From positions 1 to 13,196 of the forward strand of contig CAYXDX010000044.1 in NCBI GenBank assembly GCA_964463865.1: a stretch of DNA of 13,196 nucleotides, given 5' to 3'. A program made the translations under genes and the position numbers. Numbering within the stretch: the first letter of the stretch is position 1; each line of letters starts with the position of its first letter. Shown piece after piece: positions 1-6,399 of the stretch. A model generated the notes under the pieces. The model ran no database searches, was not told where the DNA came from, and saw only the letters and a list, made by a program, of their open reading frames with translations. This DNA is from Ferroglobus sp964463865 (GTDB taxonomy: Archaea; Halobacteriota; Archaeoglobi; Archaeoglobales; Archaeoglobaceae).

Positions 1-1215
1 AGAGAGGCGGCGGGGATAATAGTGAGGCTGATTAAAGAGGGTAAAATGGCTGGAAGGGGGATACTGATAGCCGGACCTCCGGGAACGGGTAAAACGGCTA
101 TAGCCGTCGCAATCAGCAAAGAGCTCGGAAAGGACATACCTTTCGTTCAGGTTTCTGCAAGCGAATTCTACAGCTCCGAGATGAAGAAGACTGAGGCGCT
201 GATTCAAACGATGAGGAAAGCGATCGGAGTGAGGATAAAAGAGAGGAGGATTGTGTTGGAAGGAGAAGTAGCGGCTCTCGACTACAACATGGTCCCCAAT
301 CCGTATAACCCCACGCAGAAAATTCCTGAGTCTGCTACCCTGACCCTCGCTACGAGAGACGAGAGAAGGACGTTTAGCCTGAGCGGGAGGCTGGCCCTTC
401 AGTTCCTGTATCAGGGTATCGAGGTTGGGGATGTCATAATGATCGACAAGGAAACGGGAAGAGTCGTCAAACTTGGCAGAAGCGAGAGGGCGACGAAGAA
501 GTACGACATAGGCGGGGAGGAGATCGTCGAAGTCCCGTCTGGCAGGGTCGAAAAAGAAAAGGAGTTCACTTACGTCGTTACGCTACACGACCTCGACGAG
601 GCGAACGCGAGAAGAAGGAGCATATTCGACCTGTTCTCAGGAGAGACGAGGGAGATCGACAACGAAATAAGAGAGGCTGTGGACGAGCAGGTGAAGAGGT
701 GGGTGGAGGAAGGAAGAGCGGAACTCGTTCCGGGGGTTCTCTTCATAGACGAGACGCACCTAATGGACATCGAGCTGTTCTCGTTCATGAACAGAGCTAT
801 GGAGTCCGAAATGGCGCCGATAATAATCTTGGCGTCGAACAGAGGTTTCGCGAAGATAAGGGGAACTGACGTAATAGCGCCTCACGGCATACCGCTCGAC
901 CTCCTCGACAGACTCCTGATCATAACGACCGAGCCCTACGGAAGAGAAGAGGTCGAAGCAATCCTCAGGATCAGAGCGGCGGAGATGGGTGTTGAGATCA
1001 GCGAAGACGCTCTGAAGAAGCTGACGGACCTGGGAGTAGAATTCAGCTTGAGGTACGCCGTTCAGCTTTTGGCTCCAGCCAACGAGCTTGCAAAGATAAG
1101 GAATTCGGGTAAAATAGAGGTAGAGGACGTGGAGAGAGCAGCGGAGCTGTTCGTGGACGTGAGCAAGAGTTCGTCGTATCTGAAGAAGTGGGAGGAAAAG
1201 ATGCTTGCAGGTTAG
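1..1215 (+). CDS. TIP49/RuvB-like AAA+ ATPase, 5' partial
   Basis: AAA+ ATPase of the TIP49 (RUVBL1/2, Pontin/Reptin) family, hexameric DNA-dependent ATPases found in eukaryotes and some archaea; the archaeal role is unsettled. The frame is open to base 1, and residues encoded before the GTG at 22 (REAAGII) match the family's conserved lead-in, so the true start lies outside the window and perhaps 50 residues are missing. Seen, numbering from the first codon: Walker A GPPGTGKT at 25-32; a long insertion at about 65-220 matching the TIP49 OB-fold domain II; Walker B LFIDETH with D250 and E251 (eukaryotic members have DEVH); then MNRAMES and ILASNRG (sensor 1); and a sensor 2 region near FSLRYAVQLL. 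The stop at 1213 is followed by a T-run. The family call is firm; a function linked to the reductase genes is not suggested. Confidence 0.93.
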   Translation, partial: REAAGIIVRLIKEGKMAGRGILIAGPPGTGKTAIAVAISKELGKDIPFVQVSASEFYSSEMKKTEALIQTMRKAIGVRIKERRIVLEGEVAALDYNMVPNPYNPTQKIPESATLTLATRDERRTFSLSGRLALQFLYQGIEVGDVIMIDKETGRVVKLGRSERATKKYDIGGEEIVEVPSGRVEKEKEFTYVVTLHDLDEANARRRSIFDLFSGETREIDNEIREAVDEQVKRWVEEGRAELVPGVLFIDETHLMDIELFSFMNRAMESEMAPIIILASNRGFAKIRGTDVIAPHGIPLDLLDRLLIITTEPYGREEVEAILRIRAAEMGVEISEDALKKLTDLGVEFSLRYAVQLLAPANELAKIRNSGKIEVEDVERAAELFVDVSKSSSYLKKWEEKMLAG

Positions 1216-1220
1216 CTCAA

Positions 1221-1235
1221 AACTTTTTTATTTTT
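1221..1235 (+). promoter_or_regulatory. T-rich terminator and likely TATA box for the acetyltransferase
   Basis: An AACTTTTTTATTTTT tract follows the TIP49 stop directly. It could end the upstream transcript, since archaeal termination favours T-runs, and also serve as TATA box for the next gene, placing transcription start near 1250, just before a TTAGGTGA ribosome site. A second TATAA at 1244-1248 is too close to the start codon to be the better choice. Position and composition only. Confidence 0.45.
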
Positions 1236-1268
1236 CGACAGTCTATAACATTTAATTAGGTGAATTGT

Positions 1269-1733
1269 ATGGCCCTCGATCCGAGCAAGCTGGTTATAAG
1301 GCCGTTGAGGGAGGAAGATTTTGAGGAGGTTGTGAGGATAGATTCCGAATACACCGGCGAGAGGAGAGAAGAATACTATAGGAGGCTGTTCAACGAAATT
1401 TTGAACTCGGAGCACGCGATAATAACGTCTCTCGCAGCAGAATACGACGGAAAGCTCGTCGGATTCATAGCTGGAACGGTCTTCTCCGGAGAGTTTGGAA
1501 TTCCCGAAAACATAGCCTACGTCACGACGATGGGCGTCGACAAAAACTACGCGAGGATGGGCGTTGGAAAAGAGCTGTTCAAGGAGTTCGTCAGGAACGT
1601 CAGGGCTGCGGGAGTCACGAAAATACACACGGTCGTCGACTGGGAAGAAAACTGGGACCTTTTGAACTTCTTCAGGAGGGCGGGATTCAAGCCCTCGAGC
1701 ACGAAGATTTACCTCGAGATGGACGTTCCCTAA
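1269..1733 (+). CDS. GNAT-family N-acetyltransferase
   Basis: A 154-residue acetyl-CoA-dependent acetyltransferase of the GNAT fold. Seen: a beta1-alpha1 start (VIRPLREEDFEEVVRID), a central strand block (GKLVGFIAGTV), motif A on the strand YVTTMGVDKNYA followed by the acetyl-CoA pyrophosphate loop RMGVGK at 96-101, and a C-terminal NFFRRAGFKPSS typical of motif B. The start is set at the ATG at 1269 because AGGTGA (1258-1263) sits five bases upstream; a GTG at 1260 would add three residues and overlap that ribosome site. The substrate cannot be read from the sequence; ribosomal or other protein N-termini, lysines and small amines are all possible. It stands alone between TIP49 and the ferredoxin, and its stop lies directly beside the first operator palindrome of the ferredoxin. 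Confidence 0.88.
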   Translation: MALDPSKLVIRPLREEDFEEVVRIDSEYTGERREEYYRRLFNEILNSEHAIITSLAAEYDGKLVGFIAGTVFSGEFGIPENIAYVTTMGVDKNYARMGVGKELFKEFVRNVRAAGVTKIHTVVDWEENWDLLNFFRRAGFKPSSTKIYLEMDVP

Positions 1734-1734
1734 T

Positions 1735-1745
1735 TTACATTGTAA
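1735..1745. promoter_or_regulatory. Upstream operator palindrome (TTACA-T-TGTAA)
   Basis: TTACATTGTAA is a perfect palindrome around a single central base, beginning two bases after the acetyltransferase stop. It shares its core with the longer palindrome at 1763-1779; the centres (1740 and 1771) are 31 bases apart, close to three helical turns, so two dimers would sit on one DNA face with the ferredoxin TATA box between them. The sequence is seen; operator function is inferred. Confidence 0.7.
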
Positions 1746-1754
1746 CACAAAAAA

Positions 1755-1764
1755 CCTTTTAAAC
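1755..1764 (+). promoter_or_regulatory. TATA box of the ferredoxin unit (leaderless)
   Basis: CCTTTTAAAC is the best TATA-like element before the ferredoxin. Its centre is about 26 bases upstream of the ATG at 1786, so transcription should begin at or near the A of the start codon. No ribosome site is present, fitting a leaderless mRNA. The box touches the left arm of the palindrome at 1763-1779. Confidence 0.65.
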
Positions 1765-1779
1765 TTTACATTGTAAAGT
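1763..1779. promoter_or_regulatory. Downstream operator palindrome, 17 bases
   Basis: ACTTTACA-T-TGTAAAGT is a perfect palindrome with 8-base arms and one central base. It overlaps the 3' edge of the TATA box and fills the stretch between it and the expected start of transcription, where a bound dimer would block polymerase. This is the typical position of an archaeal repressor site. The likely reader is an Lrp-type or other dimeric winged-helix protein; the regulator at 3219 is the nearest candidate. The palindrome is seen; the binder is inferred. Confidence 0.78.
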
Positions 1780-1785
1780 AAGATT

Positions 1786-2097
1786 ATGATCGCACAGTAT
1801 GGGTATAGGGACGGCTCGGGGACTTACTACATAAGCATAGACACCGACAAGTGTGACGGTTGCGACGGTTTGGACTCTCCAAAGTGCGTCGAGGTTTGTC
1901 CCGCTGGAGTTTTTGAGGTCGTTGACGAGGACCCACACGATCCGCTGAGAGAGGAACCGGTCGCGATCGTGAAAGAAGATCACAGGAACAAGCTCAGGTT
2001 CAGCTGTGCTCAGTGTAAACCGGCAGGAGGTTACGAAATAGAGAAGCTTCCGTGCGTAGCTGCTTGTCCAAAGAAAGCGATTTGGCACAGCTGGTAG
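1786..2097 (+). CDS. Ferredoxin with two [4Fe-4S] clusters, wide Cys spacing
   Basis: A 103-residue ferredoxin, probably a low-potential cytosolic electron carrier. Seen: cluster motif 1 with C23, C26, C34, C38-Pro (C-x2-C-x7-C-x3-CP), and motif 2 with C74, C77, C90, C94-Pro (C-x2-C-x12-C-x3-CP). Classical clostridial ferredoxins have x2 between the second and third Cys, so both loops are enlarged, and about 35 acidic residues separate the motifs. It begins at an ATG without ribosome site, 26 bases from a TATA box, and is followed after two bases by a 66-residue protein gene. Class I benzoyl-CoA reductases draw electrons from a reduced ferredoxin, and the reductase lies 1.8 kb downstream with related promoter elements; donor function is therefore plausible but inferred. 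A subunit role in another oxidoreductase is the alternative. Confidence 0.9.
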   Translation: MIAQYGYRDGSGTYYISIDTDKCDGCDGLDSPKCVEVCPAGVFEVVDEDPHDPLREEPVAIVKEDHRNKLRFSCAQCKPAGGYEIEKLPCVAACPKKAIWHSW

Positions 2098-2099
2098 TC

Positions 2100-2300
2100 A
2101 TGTGGAAGCGGGCATTTACGATCGAGAGAGAAAGAGCCAAGGAGTTCATCGAGCTGTATGAGTCCATGGGATACGAGGTGAAGGTCGTCGACGCCAAGAG
2201 CTGCGAAAGGACGAGCGAGTGCGGAGTCTGTTACCTTGGGGGAGACTACGTGGAAATCTGGATAAGGAAGAAGGACGAAGAAGACATCGAGGAGCATTAG
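2100..2300 (+). CDS. Small Cys-containing protein coupled to the ferredoxin
   Basis: A 66-residue protein that I do not recognise by name. The ATG at 2100 lies two bases past the ferredoxin stop, so the genes are almost certainly co-transcribed; an in-frame ATG at 2052 inside the ferredoxin is less likely. The chain runs helix (RERAKEFIELYESM), strand (GYEVKVVDA), a Cys cluster C-x6-C-x2-C (SCERTSECGVC), and strand (DYVEIWIRKK), ending in an acidic tail. This alpha-beta pattern with three Cys would suit a metal site, a cluster-assembly helper or a thiol-redox partner of the ferredoxin, but no function is assigned. Its stop overlaps the convergent transporter gene by four bases. Confidence 0.75.
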   Translation: MWKRAFTIERERAKEFIELYESMGYEVKVVDAKSCERTSECGVCYLGGDYVEIWIRKKDEEDIEEH

Positions 2301-3136
2301 CCGAGTAATACGAGTGTCGCTCCTGAAACGGTGATCACGACGCCGAGGACAGTTCTCAACGATATTTTTTCGAGAGACTGTATGAATAGATACGAGAAGA
2401 AGGTCGTGAATATCGGGTAAAGGTTGGATAGGGGAACGGCTATAACGACGTCAGTAAGGCTGAGGGACAGGAAGTAAAAGTATGTGCCGAGAAAGAGTGC
2501 GGTTCCCGAAAGGAAGAGGTAAGGGGATATTTTTTCTGGAGCGACTTTCCCCTTGTAAGCGGAGAACGTGAATAGTGCTAAAGTTCCGGAAACGAGAGAT
2601 ATGAGGTTGCTGAGAGAGATACTCTCGTAAATAATTCCCTTTTTTACGAGAATTGCTGCAAGACCATACATGAAACCCGCAAGAAGTGATAACGTTAACC
2701 CTTTTCTGTCGATTCCCTCTGTCGTGAAGATGTAAAGTCCGAAGATCATCATTCCGCTACCAATGACTACAAGCAAGCTCGGTCGCTCTCCAAGAAGGAT
2801 TATTCCGAGCAGAGCAGAGAAGAGGATCCTCGTCGACGTTCCGGTGTATGCGCGGGAGGATCCTATGAAATGAACGGAAAAGTAAGTCATCGTCCTTCCG
2901 GCGAACTGCTGTATCAGGCCAGCTAAAGCCAGGAAGAGGATGTTCCAGATAGTAATCTCCACACCTCTGTATACGGATCCGTCGAGTGTTACGAGGATCG
3001 CGAGCCAGGTCGTGTTGACGGTAAGAATGAACAGCGTCCCCGATAGCGGATTCACATCTTGAAGAGCTTTCCTTACGAATACTCCGTTCATTCCCCAGCA
3101 GATCGAGGACAGCAGAGCGAACAGCTCTCCCCTCAC
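2297..3136 (-). CDS. EamA/DMT-family membrane transporter
   Basis: A 279-residue integral membrane protein of the drug/metabolite transporter superfamily with two EamA halves, about residues 1-135 and 145-279, and about ten hydrophobic segments. Family-like features are the N-terminal ALLSSICWGMNGVFVRKAL helix with its Trp-Gly, GIILLGERPS at the end of the first half, and VIAVPLSNLYPIFTTFFSY with the typical Pro in the second half. The start is a GTG at 3136; a minus-strand TATA-like ATATATAC stretch about 26 bases upstream implies a leaderless transcript. It diverges from the regulator at 3219 across 82 bases and may share its control. The substrate is unknown: amino acids, organic acids or exported metabolites are all seen in this family. 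Aromatic acid transport would be a guess from location only. Confidence 0.88.
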   Translation of the reverse strand: MRGELFALLSSICWGMNGVFVRKALQDVNPLSGTLFILTVNTTWLAILVTLDGSVYRGVEITIWNILFLALAGLIQQFAGRTMTYFSVHFIGSSRAYTGTSTRILFSALLGIILLGERPSLLVVIGSGMMIFGLYIFTTEGIDRKGLTLSLLAGFMYGLAAILVKKGIIYESISLSNLISLVSGTLALFTFSAYKGKVAPEKISPYLFLSGTALFLGTYFYFLSLSLTDVVIAVPLSNLYPIFTTFFSYLFIQSLEKISLRTVLGVVITVSGATLVLLG

Positions 3137-3218
3137 CTGCTGAAAACTGTAAGGGTATGTATATATGCGTTTCTTTACAGCACCAATATTTATATATCTA
3201 TCGTGCTAAACTTAGTTT
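3137..3218. promoter_or_regulatory. Divergent promoter of transporter and regulator
   Basis: This 82-base gap holds two back-to-back promoters. For the plus strand, TTTATATAT at 3189-3197 is centred 26 bases before the ATG at 3219. For the minus strand, the complement of 3157-3168 gives a CATATATAC-type box about 26 bases before the GTG at 3136. Both mRNAs should be leaderless. An inverted pair CTGTAA (3147-3152) and TTACAG (3175-3180) lies around the minus-strand box and next to the plus-strand box, a plausible site for autoregulation. Elements are seen; activity is inferred. Confidence 0.6.
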
Positions 3219-3752
3219 ATGGAATTCGACCTAAGGACTCCGATAGTAAAACTGGACAAAACGAGGGTGGCAATTCTGAGAGAAAAGATAGCAGATCCGA
3301 ACATAACTACGAGGAAGCTCAGCGAAGTTCTCAAGGAGAAATACGGAATAAGTCTGAGCCACGCGAGAGTTGCGGAAATACTGAAGGAGATGAAAGAGCA
3401 GGAAATATTTAGAGAGACCGTCATCCCGAACGAGAACTACTTCATCTTCGCCTTTATGGAAATGAGCTTCAACAACCAGAACTTCGCGGAGCACTGGAGG
3501 AGAACCTACGAATACCTCGTCTCGTCTCCGAACGTGATACTGTTCTTCACGACCGACGGAGTGATGAGGTGGAAGGTGCTGATGGTCTTCAGGAGCTTTC
3601 AGGAAGTCTCCAGATGGGTTCACTACTTCCTGAAGGAATACGGAGTCCTAATTCAGGACCTCGACCTTCAGATAATCTACAGGATTTTGAAGTTCCGCTT
3701 CGACGAGTCCCTGCTTGACGACATAATCAAGACGAGTTTTGAAACAATGTAA
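3219..3752 (+). CDS. Lrp/AsnC-like winged-helix transcription regulator
   Basis: A 177-residue probable DNA-binding regulator, likely a dimer or higher oligomer. Seen: an N-terminal winged helix-turn-helix at about 13-66 (DKTRVAILREKI, then TTRKLSEVLKEKYGIS and SHARVAEILKEMKEQEIF), and a C-terminal domain at about 72-160 with a beta-alpha-beta-beta-alpha-beta pattern (FIFAFMEMSF, VILFFTTDGVMRWKVLMVF, FQEVSRWVHYFLKEYG) resembling the RAM effector domain of Lrp proteins. Family membership of the C-terminal half is by pattern only. It lies directly upstream of the reductase operon on the same strand and opposite the transporter, the usual setting of a pathway-specific regulator. Benzoate, benzoyl-CoA or another CoA ester would be a reasonable effector, inferred. 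The ATG follows a TATA box by 26 bases with no ribosome site. Its stop codon lies within an arm of the inverted repeat before the reductase promoter. Confidence 0.8.
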   Translation: MEFDLRTPIVKLDKTRVAILREKIADPNITTRKLSEVLKEKYGISLSHARVAEILKEMKEQEIFRETVIPNENYFIFAFMEMSFNNQNFAEHWRRTYEYLVSSPNVILFFTTDGVMRWKVLMVFRSFQEVSRWVHYFLKEYGVLIQDLDLQIIYRILKFRFDESLLDDIIKTSFETM

Positions 3753-3762
3753 AATATCCATC

Positions 3763-3772
3763 GCTTTTTTTC
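3763..3772 (+). terminator. T-run terminator after the regulator
   Basis: A GCTTTTTTTC tract ten bases past the regulator stop, without a stable hairpin, is a typical archaeal termination signal. It separates the regulator from the reductase promoter just downstream. Confidence 0.45.
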
Positions 3773-3789
3773 TGTCATTATTCAGAAAA

Positions 3790-3798
3790 CTTTAAATA
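3790..3798 (+). promoter_or_regulatory. TATA box of the benzoyl-CoA reductase operon
   Basis: CTTTAAATA preceded by an A-rich stretch is a strong archaeal TATA box. Initiation would fall near 3818-3824, giving a leader of about 40 bases with the ribosome site GGAGGG at 3851-3856, five bases from the ATG at 3862. Unlike the leaderless ferredoxin, regulator and transporter, this operon therefore has a translated-leader arrangement. Confidence 0.65.
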
Positions 3799-3861
3799 CT
3801 TATTTTACAACATTAGGTTAACCAGCGTGAAAAGTTTACAGTAACAAATCGGAGGGATAAG

Positions 3862-5043
3862 ATGGGAGAGAATGTGGAAAACTTACCTGAGATTAGGCAG
3901 TTTAAAGAATGGTTCGAGAATAGACACGATTACGCGAGAAAGTGGAAAGAGAAGACAGGAGGAAAAGTCGTCGGATATTATTGCACATACGTTCCGGAGG
4001 AGATACTCTACGCCGCCGGAATACTGCCGGTAAGAATTCTCGGAAGCCACGAGCCAGAGAGCATAACCCGTCCGTATTTGCACGACATGTACTGCCCGTT
4101 CTGTCACGACACGCTGGCGCAGGGTCTCCAGGGTAGATACGACTACCTTGACGGAATTACGATAGCGCAATCCTGCCTGCACATGAGACAGTCGTTCTTC
4201 AGCTTCGCAGACAGAGTCGAGAACATAGAGTGGAGCTACTACCTGCCGTTCCCTCACGGCGTGAACAACCCTTACGCTGCAGACTACACCAAGCACGAGT
4301 TCGAGAAGTTCAAGGCCGCTGTTGAAGAATGGACGGGAACCACGATAACGGACAAAGACTTGCAGGAAGCGATAGAAGTCTACAACAAGAACAGAGAGCT
4401 GATGATGAAAGTTTTCGAGTTCAGGAAGGCTGACGATCCGAAGATAACCGGTCTGCACGCGATGTACATGGTCGTTTCGTCTCAGGTCGTCGACAAGGCA
4501 GAGCACAACGAAGTTCTCGAGAGCTTAGTCGAAAAGCTTCCTGACGCTGAGAGCGACAGAGAGGTAGGAACAAGGTTCATGCTCGTCGGAAGTGAGGATT
4601 ACGACGAGGAACTCTTCAAGCTCATCGAATACGGTATGGACTATCCCGCCACTTTCGTCTTCGAGGAGAACTGCACCGGATCGCGCTACTTCTGGGGCCT
4701 CGTCGAAAACGGAGGAGACAAGCTAATGGCCCTCGCAAGAAGATATGTTGACAGAGTTCCGTGTCCGGCTAAGGACTGGGCGAGAGGCGACTTCTTCGGA
4801 AGGAGGAGGTTCCAGTTCATAGAGAACGTGATCAGAGACTGGAACGTCGATGCTGTGATAATAGCTCAGATGAAGTTCTGCGATCCGCACGAGCTGGACA
4901 TTCCGTCGTTAAGAGAGATGCTCGACAAAATGGGCGTTCCGCACCTTCACTTAGAGCTCGACCTTACGCAGCCGATCGGCCAGTTCAGGACGAGAGTCGA
5001 GGCTCTGATAGAGTCCATGGGTGAGGAGGACCTTTACATCTGA
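3862..5043 (+). CDS. bcrC: Benzoyl-CoA reductase subunit C (BcrC/BzdN type)
   Basis: A catalytic-half subunit of ATP-dependent class I benzoyl-CoA reductase, which reduces benzoyl-CoA by two electrons to cyclohexa-1,5-diene-1-carboxyl-CoA. The 393 residues match the usual BcrC length of about 390 and belong to the HgdB-like 2-hydroxyacyl-CoA dehydratase superfamily. Seen: GYYCTYVPEEILYAAGILPVR at the N-terminus; MYCPFCHDTLAQGLQGRYDYLDG with C78 and C81; SCLHMRQ with C105; CTGSRYFW with C271; KFCDPHELDIP with C340; and a closing LELDLTQPIGQFRTRVEA. The last three are hallmarks of the reductase branch rather than of 2-hydroxyglutaryl-CoA dehydratases. Cysteines among these should hold a [4Fe-4S] cluster next to the one in subunit B. 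It is the first gene of the operon, with ribosome site GGAGGG, and its stop is followed after 11 bases by subunit B. An aromatic CoA ester other than benzoyl-CoA, such as a methylbenzoyl-CoA, remains possible. Confidence 0.93.
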   Translation: MGENVENLPEIRQFKEWFENRHDYARKWKEKTGGKVVGYYCTYVPEEILYAAGILPVRILGSHEPESITRPYLHDMYCPFCHDTLAQGLQGRYDYLDGITIAQSCLHMRQSFFSFADRVENIEWSYYLPFPHGVNNPYAADYTKHEFEKFKAAVEEWTGTTITDKDLQEAIEVYNKNRELMMKVFEFRKADDPKITGLHAMYMVVSSQVVDKAEHNEVLESLVEKLPDAESDREVGTRFMLVGSEDYDEELFKLIEYGMDYPATFVFEENCTGSRYFWGLVENGGDKLMALARRYVDRVPCPAKDWARGDFFGRRRFQFIENVIRDWNVDAVIIAQMKFCDPHELDIPSLREMLDKMGVPHLHLELDLTQPIGQFRTRVEALIESMGEEDLYI

Positions 5044-5054
5044 GGTGGTGAATA

Positions 5055-6389
5055 ATGACGGAGGTTAAGGTTAGGCCGTTTGAGTGTTGGGACGACTTCA
5101 AGAAATACCGAATGGAGTATTACAAGAATTACCTCGAGGCGAAGGAGAAGGGAGGAATCAGGTGGGCTGGCTCCGCGTGGTCGTTCGATCCGGTTCCGGC
5201 TGGACTTGGCGAAGACGTTTACCCGCTCACGGGTGAACCTTACGGAGCCACTTGTGCATTCTTCAGAGACTTCTCCTACAGAGCATTGGAGGCTATAGAG
5301 AGAAAAGGCGCCGCGAGAGACCTCTGCGGATACATGAGGAACTACTGGGGTAGCATAGTGCTCGACAAGTATCTGCTCGCGGACGGAAGCGAGGTTGAGC
5401 CGTTCCCAAAGCCGGATTTCAACTTCACGATCCACATCTGCTGCACTCACGCCAAGTGGTACCACTACGCTGCCGAGCTTGAAGGCGGAGTGCCGACTTA
5501 CGCGGTGGACATCTCAGTTGGACCGGGATACCAGCTAAACGACAAGAAGATAGAGTACGTCGTTAGACAGCTTGAAGACGCGATAGTCTGGATGGAAAAA
5601 GTTACTGGAAGAGAGTACGACGACGAGCTTTTGATAAAGGCTGTAGAAAACGAAGCGAAGTCGATGACTCTCTGGGCAAAGATCTGCAAGCTCAACCAGG
5701 CTAAGCCAGCTCCGATGGAAGAGAAGAGCATGTTCTCGTTCTACGTCCTTACTTTGCTGAAGAGGAGCGACGAGAAGGTCGTTAAGCTATACGAGAAGCT
5801 CTACAAGGAGGTCGAGAGCAGGGTGAAGAGAGGGATAGGAGCTCTGACCTACGAGCAGTTCCGCTTTGTCACAGACAACCCTCCGCCGTGGCCGTTCCTC
5901 AAAGTTTACCGCTACCTCGAGCAGACATACGGAGCCGTCTCGGTTGGAAGCATTTACACCTTCGGACTCGGAGGAGCGTGGAAGTGCATGGACGAGAAGG
6001 GTGAGAAGTGGGTCTGGGAACCTGCTCCGACTCCGGAAGAGGCGGGATTTGAAATTCACGACAGGAGGAGCGCTCTCTGGTGGACCGCGATGTTCAACCT
6101 GAAGTATCGAGCGTCGTGGCAGCACGAATACTCTCACTGGATAAGGAAGCTGGAAACGTATCAGATGGTCAAGGACTGGAAGGCCGACGCGATAATCATG
6201 CACCTCAACAGAGGTTGCGAGCTCTGGAACATGTCAACGCTCGAAGTGAGAGACTACCTCGTGAAGCAGGGCGTTCCGGTGGCGACTTACGAAGGAAACA
6301 TGGCAGATCCGAGAGAGTTCGACGAGGCGAGGACTTTCAACGTCATCGACTCGTTCATGCAGAGTTTGGGAGTTGAAAAGCTTGCGTGA
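5055..6389 (+). CDS. bcrB: Benzoyl-CoA reductase subunit B (BcrB/BzdO type)
   Basis: The second subunit of the substrate-reducing half, 444 residues against about 440 for the family. It is a paralogue of subunit C, and together they are expected to carry the [4Fe-4S] clusters that pass electrons to the aromatic ring. Seen: HICCTHAKWYHYAAEL with C129 and C130; NPPPWPFLKVYRYLE in the middle; MHLNRGCELWNM with C388; and GVPVATYEGNMADPREFDEART near the end, where the Glu-Gly-Asn-Met-Ala-Asp and Arg-Glu-Phe-Asp signature is typical of BcrB. The ATG at 5055 has GAGGTGGTGA starting at 5042, inside the upstream stop region, so translation is probably coupled. The end overlaps the ribosome site of the following ATPase gene. 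No frameshift or missing segment is apparent. Confidence 0.93.
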   Translation: MTEVKVRPFECWDDFKKYRMEYYKNYLEAKEKGGIRWAGSAWSFDPVPAGLGEDVYPLTGEPYGATCAFFRDFSYRALEAIERKGAARDLCGYMRNYWGSIVLDKYLLADGSEVEPFPKPDFNFTIHICCTHAKWYHYAAELEGGVPTYAVDISVGPGYQLNDKKIEYVVRQLEDAIVWMEKVTGREYDDELLIKAVENEAKSMTLWAKICKLNQAKPAPMEEKSMFSFYVLTLLKRSDEKVVKLYEKLYKEVESRVKRGIGALTYEQFRFVTDNPPPWPFLKVYRYLEQTYGAVSVGSIYTFGLGGAWKCMDEKGEKWVWEPAPTPEEAGFEIHDRRSALWWTAMFNLKYRASWQHEYSHWIRKLETYQMVKDWKADAIIMHLNRGCELWNMSTLEVRDYLVKQGVPVATYEGNMADPREFDEARTFNVIDSFMQSLGVEKLA

Positions 6390-6399
6390 GGTGGTGTTC

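Larger units (their letters stand above)
3748..3809. promoter_or_regulatory. Inverted repeat TGTAAAATA / TATTTTACA around the reductase promoter
   Basis: Perfect 9-base inverted arms lie at 3748-3756 and 3801-3809, with the TATA box at 3790-3798 between them. The left arm includes the regulator's stop codon. The TGTAAA/TTTACA core is the same as in the ferredoxin palindromes. A further TTTACAG at 3835-3841 lies in the 5' leader and matches TTTACAG at 3174-3180 before the regulator. Control by the adjacent regulator is inferred; in AT-rich spacers some of this could be chance. Confidence 0.5.

Noticed and set aside
2052..2099. An earlier ATG for the small Cys protein inside the ferredoxin gene
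   Set aside because: The ATG at 2100, two bases after the ferredoxin stop, fits tight operon spacing; the extra 16 residues look like a frame-shifted ferredoxin tail.
3862..6389. 2-hydroxyglutaryl-CoA or lactoyl-CoA dehydratase subunits
   Set aside because: The B and C subunits carry reductase-branch motifs, and two different ATPase genes are present, whereas dehydratases use a single homodimeric activator.
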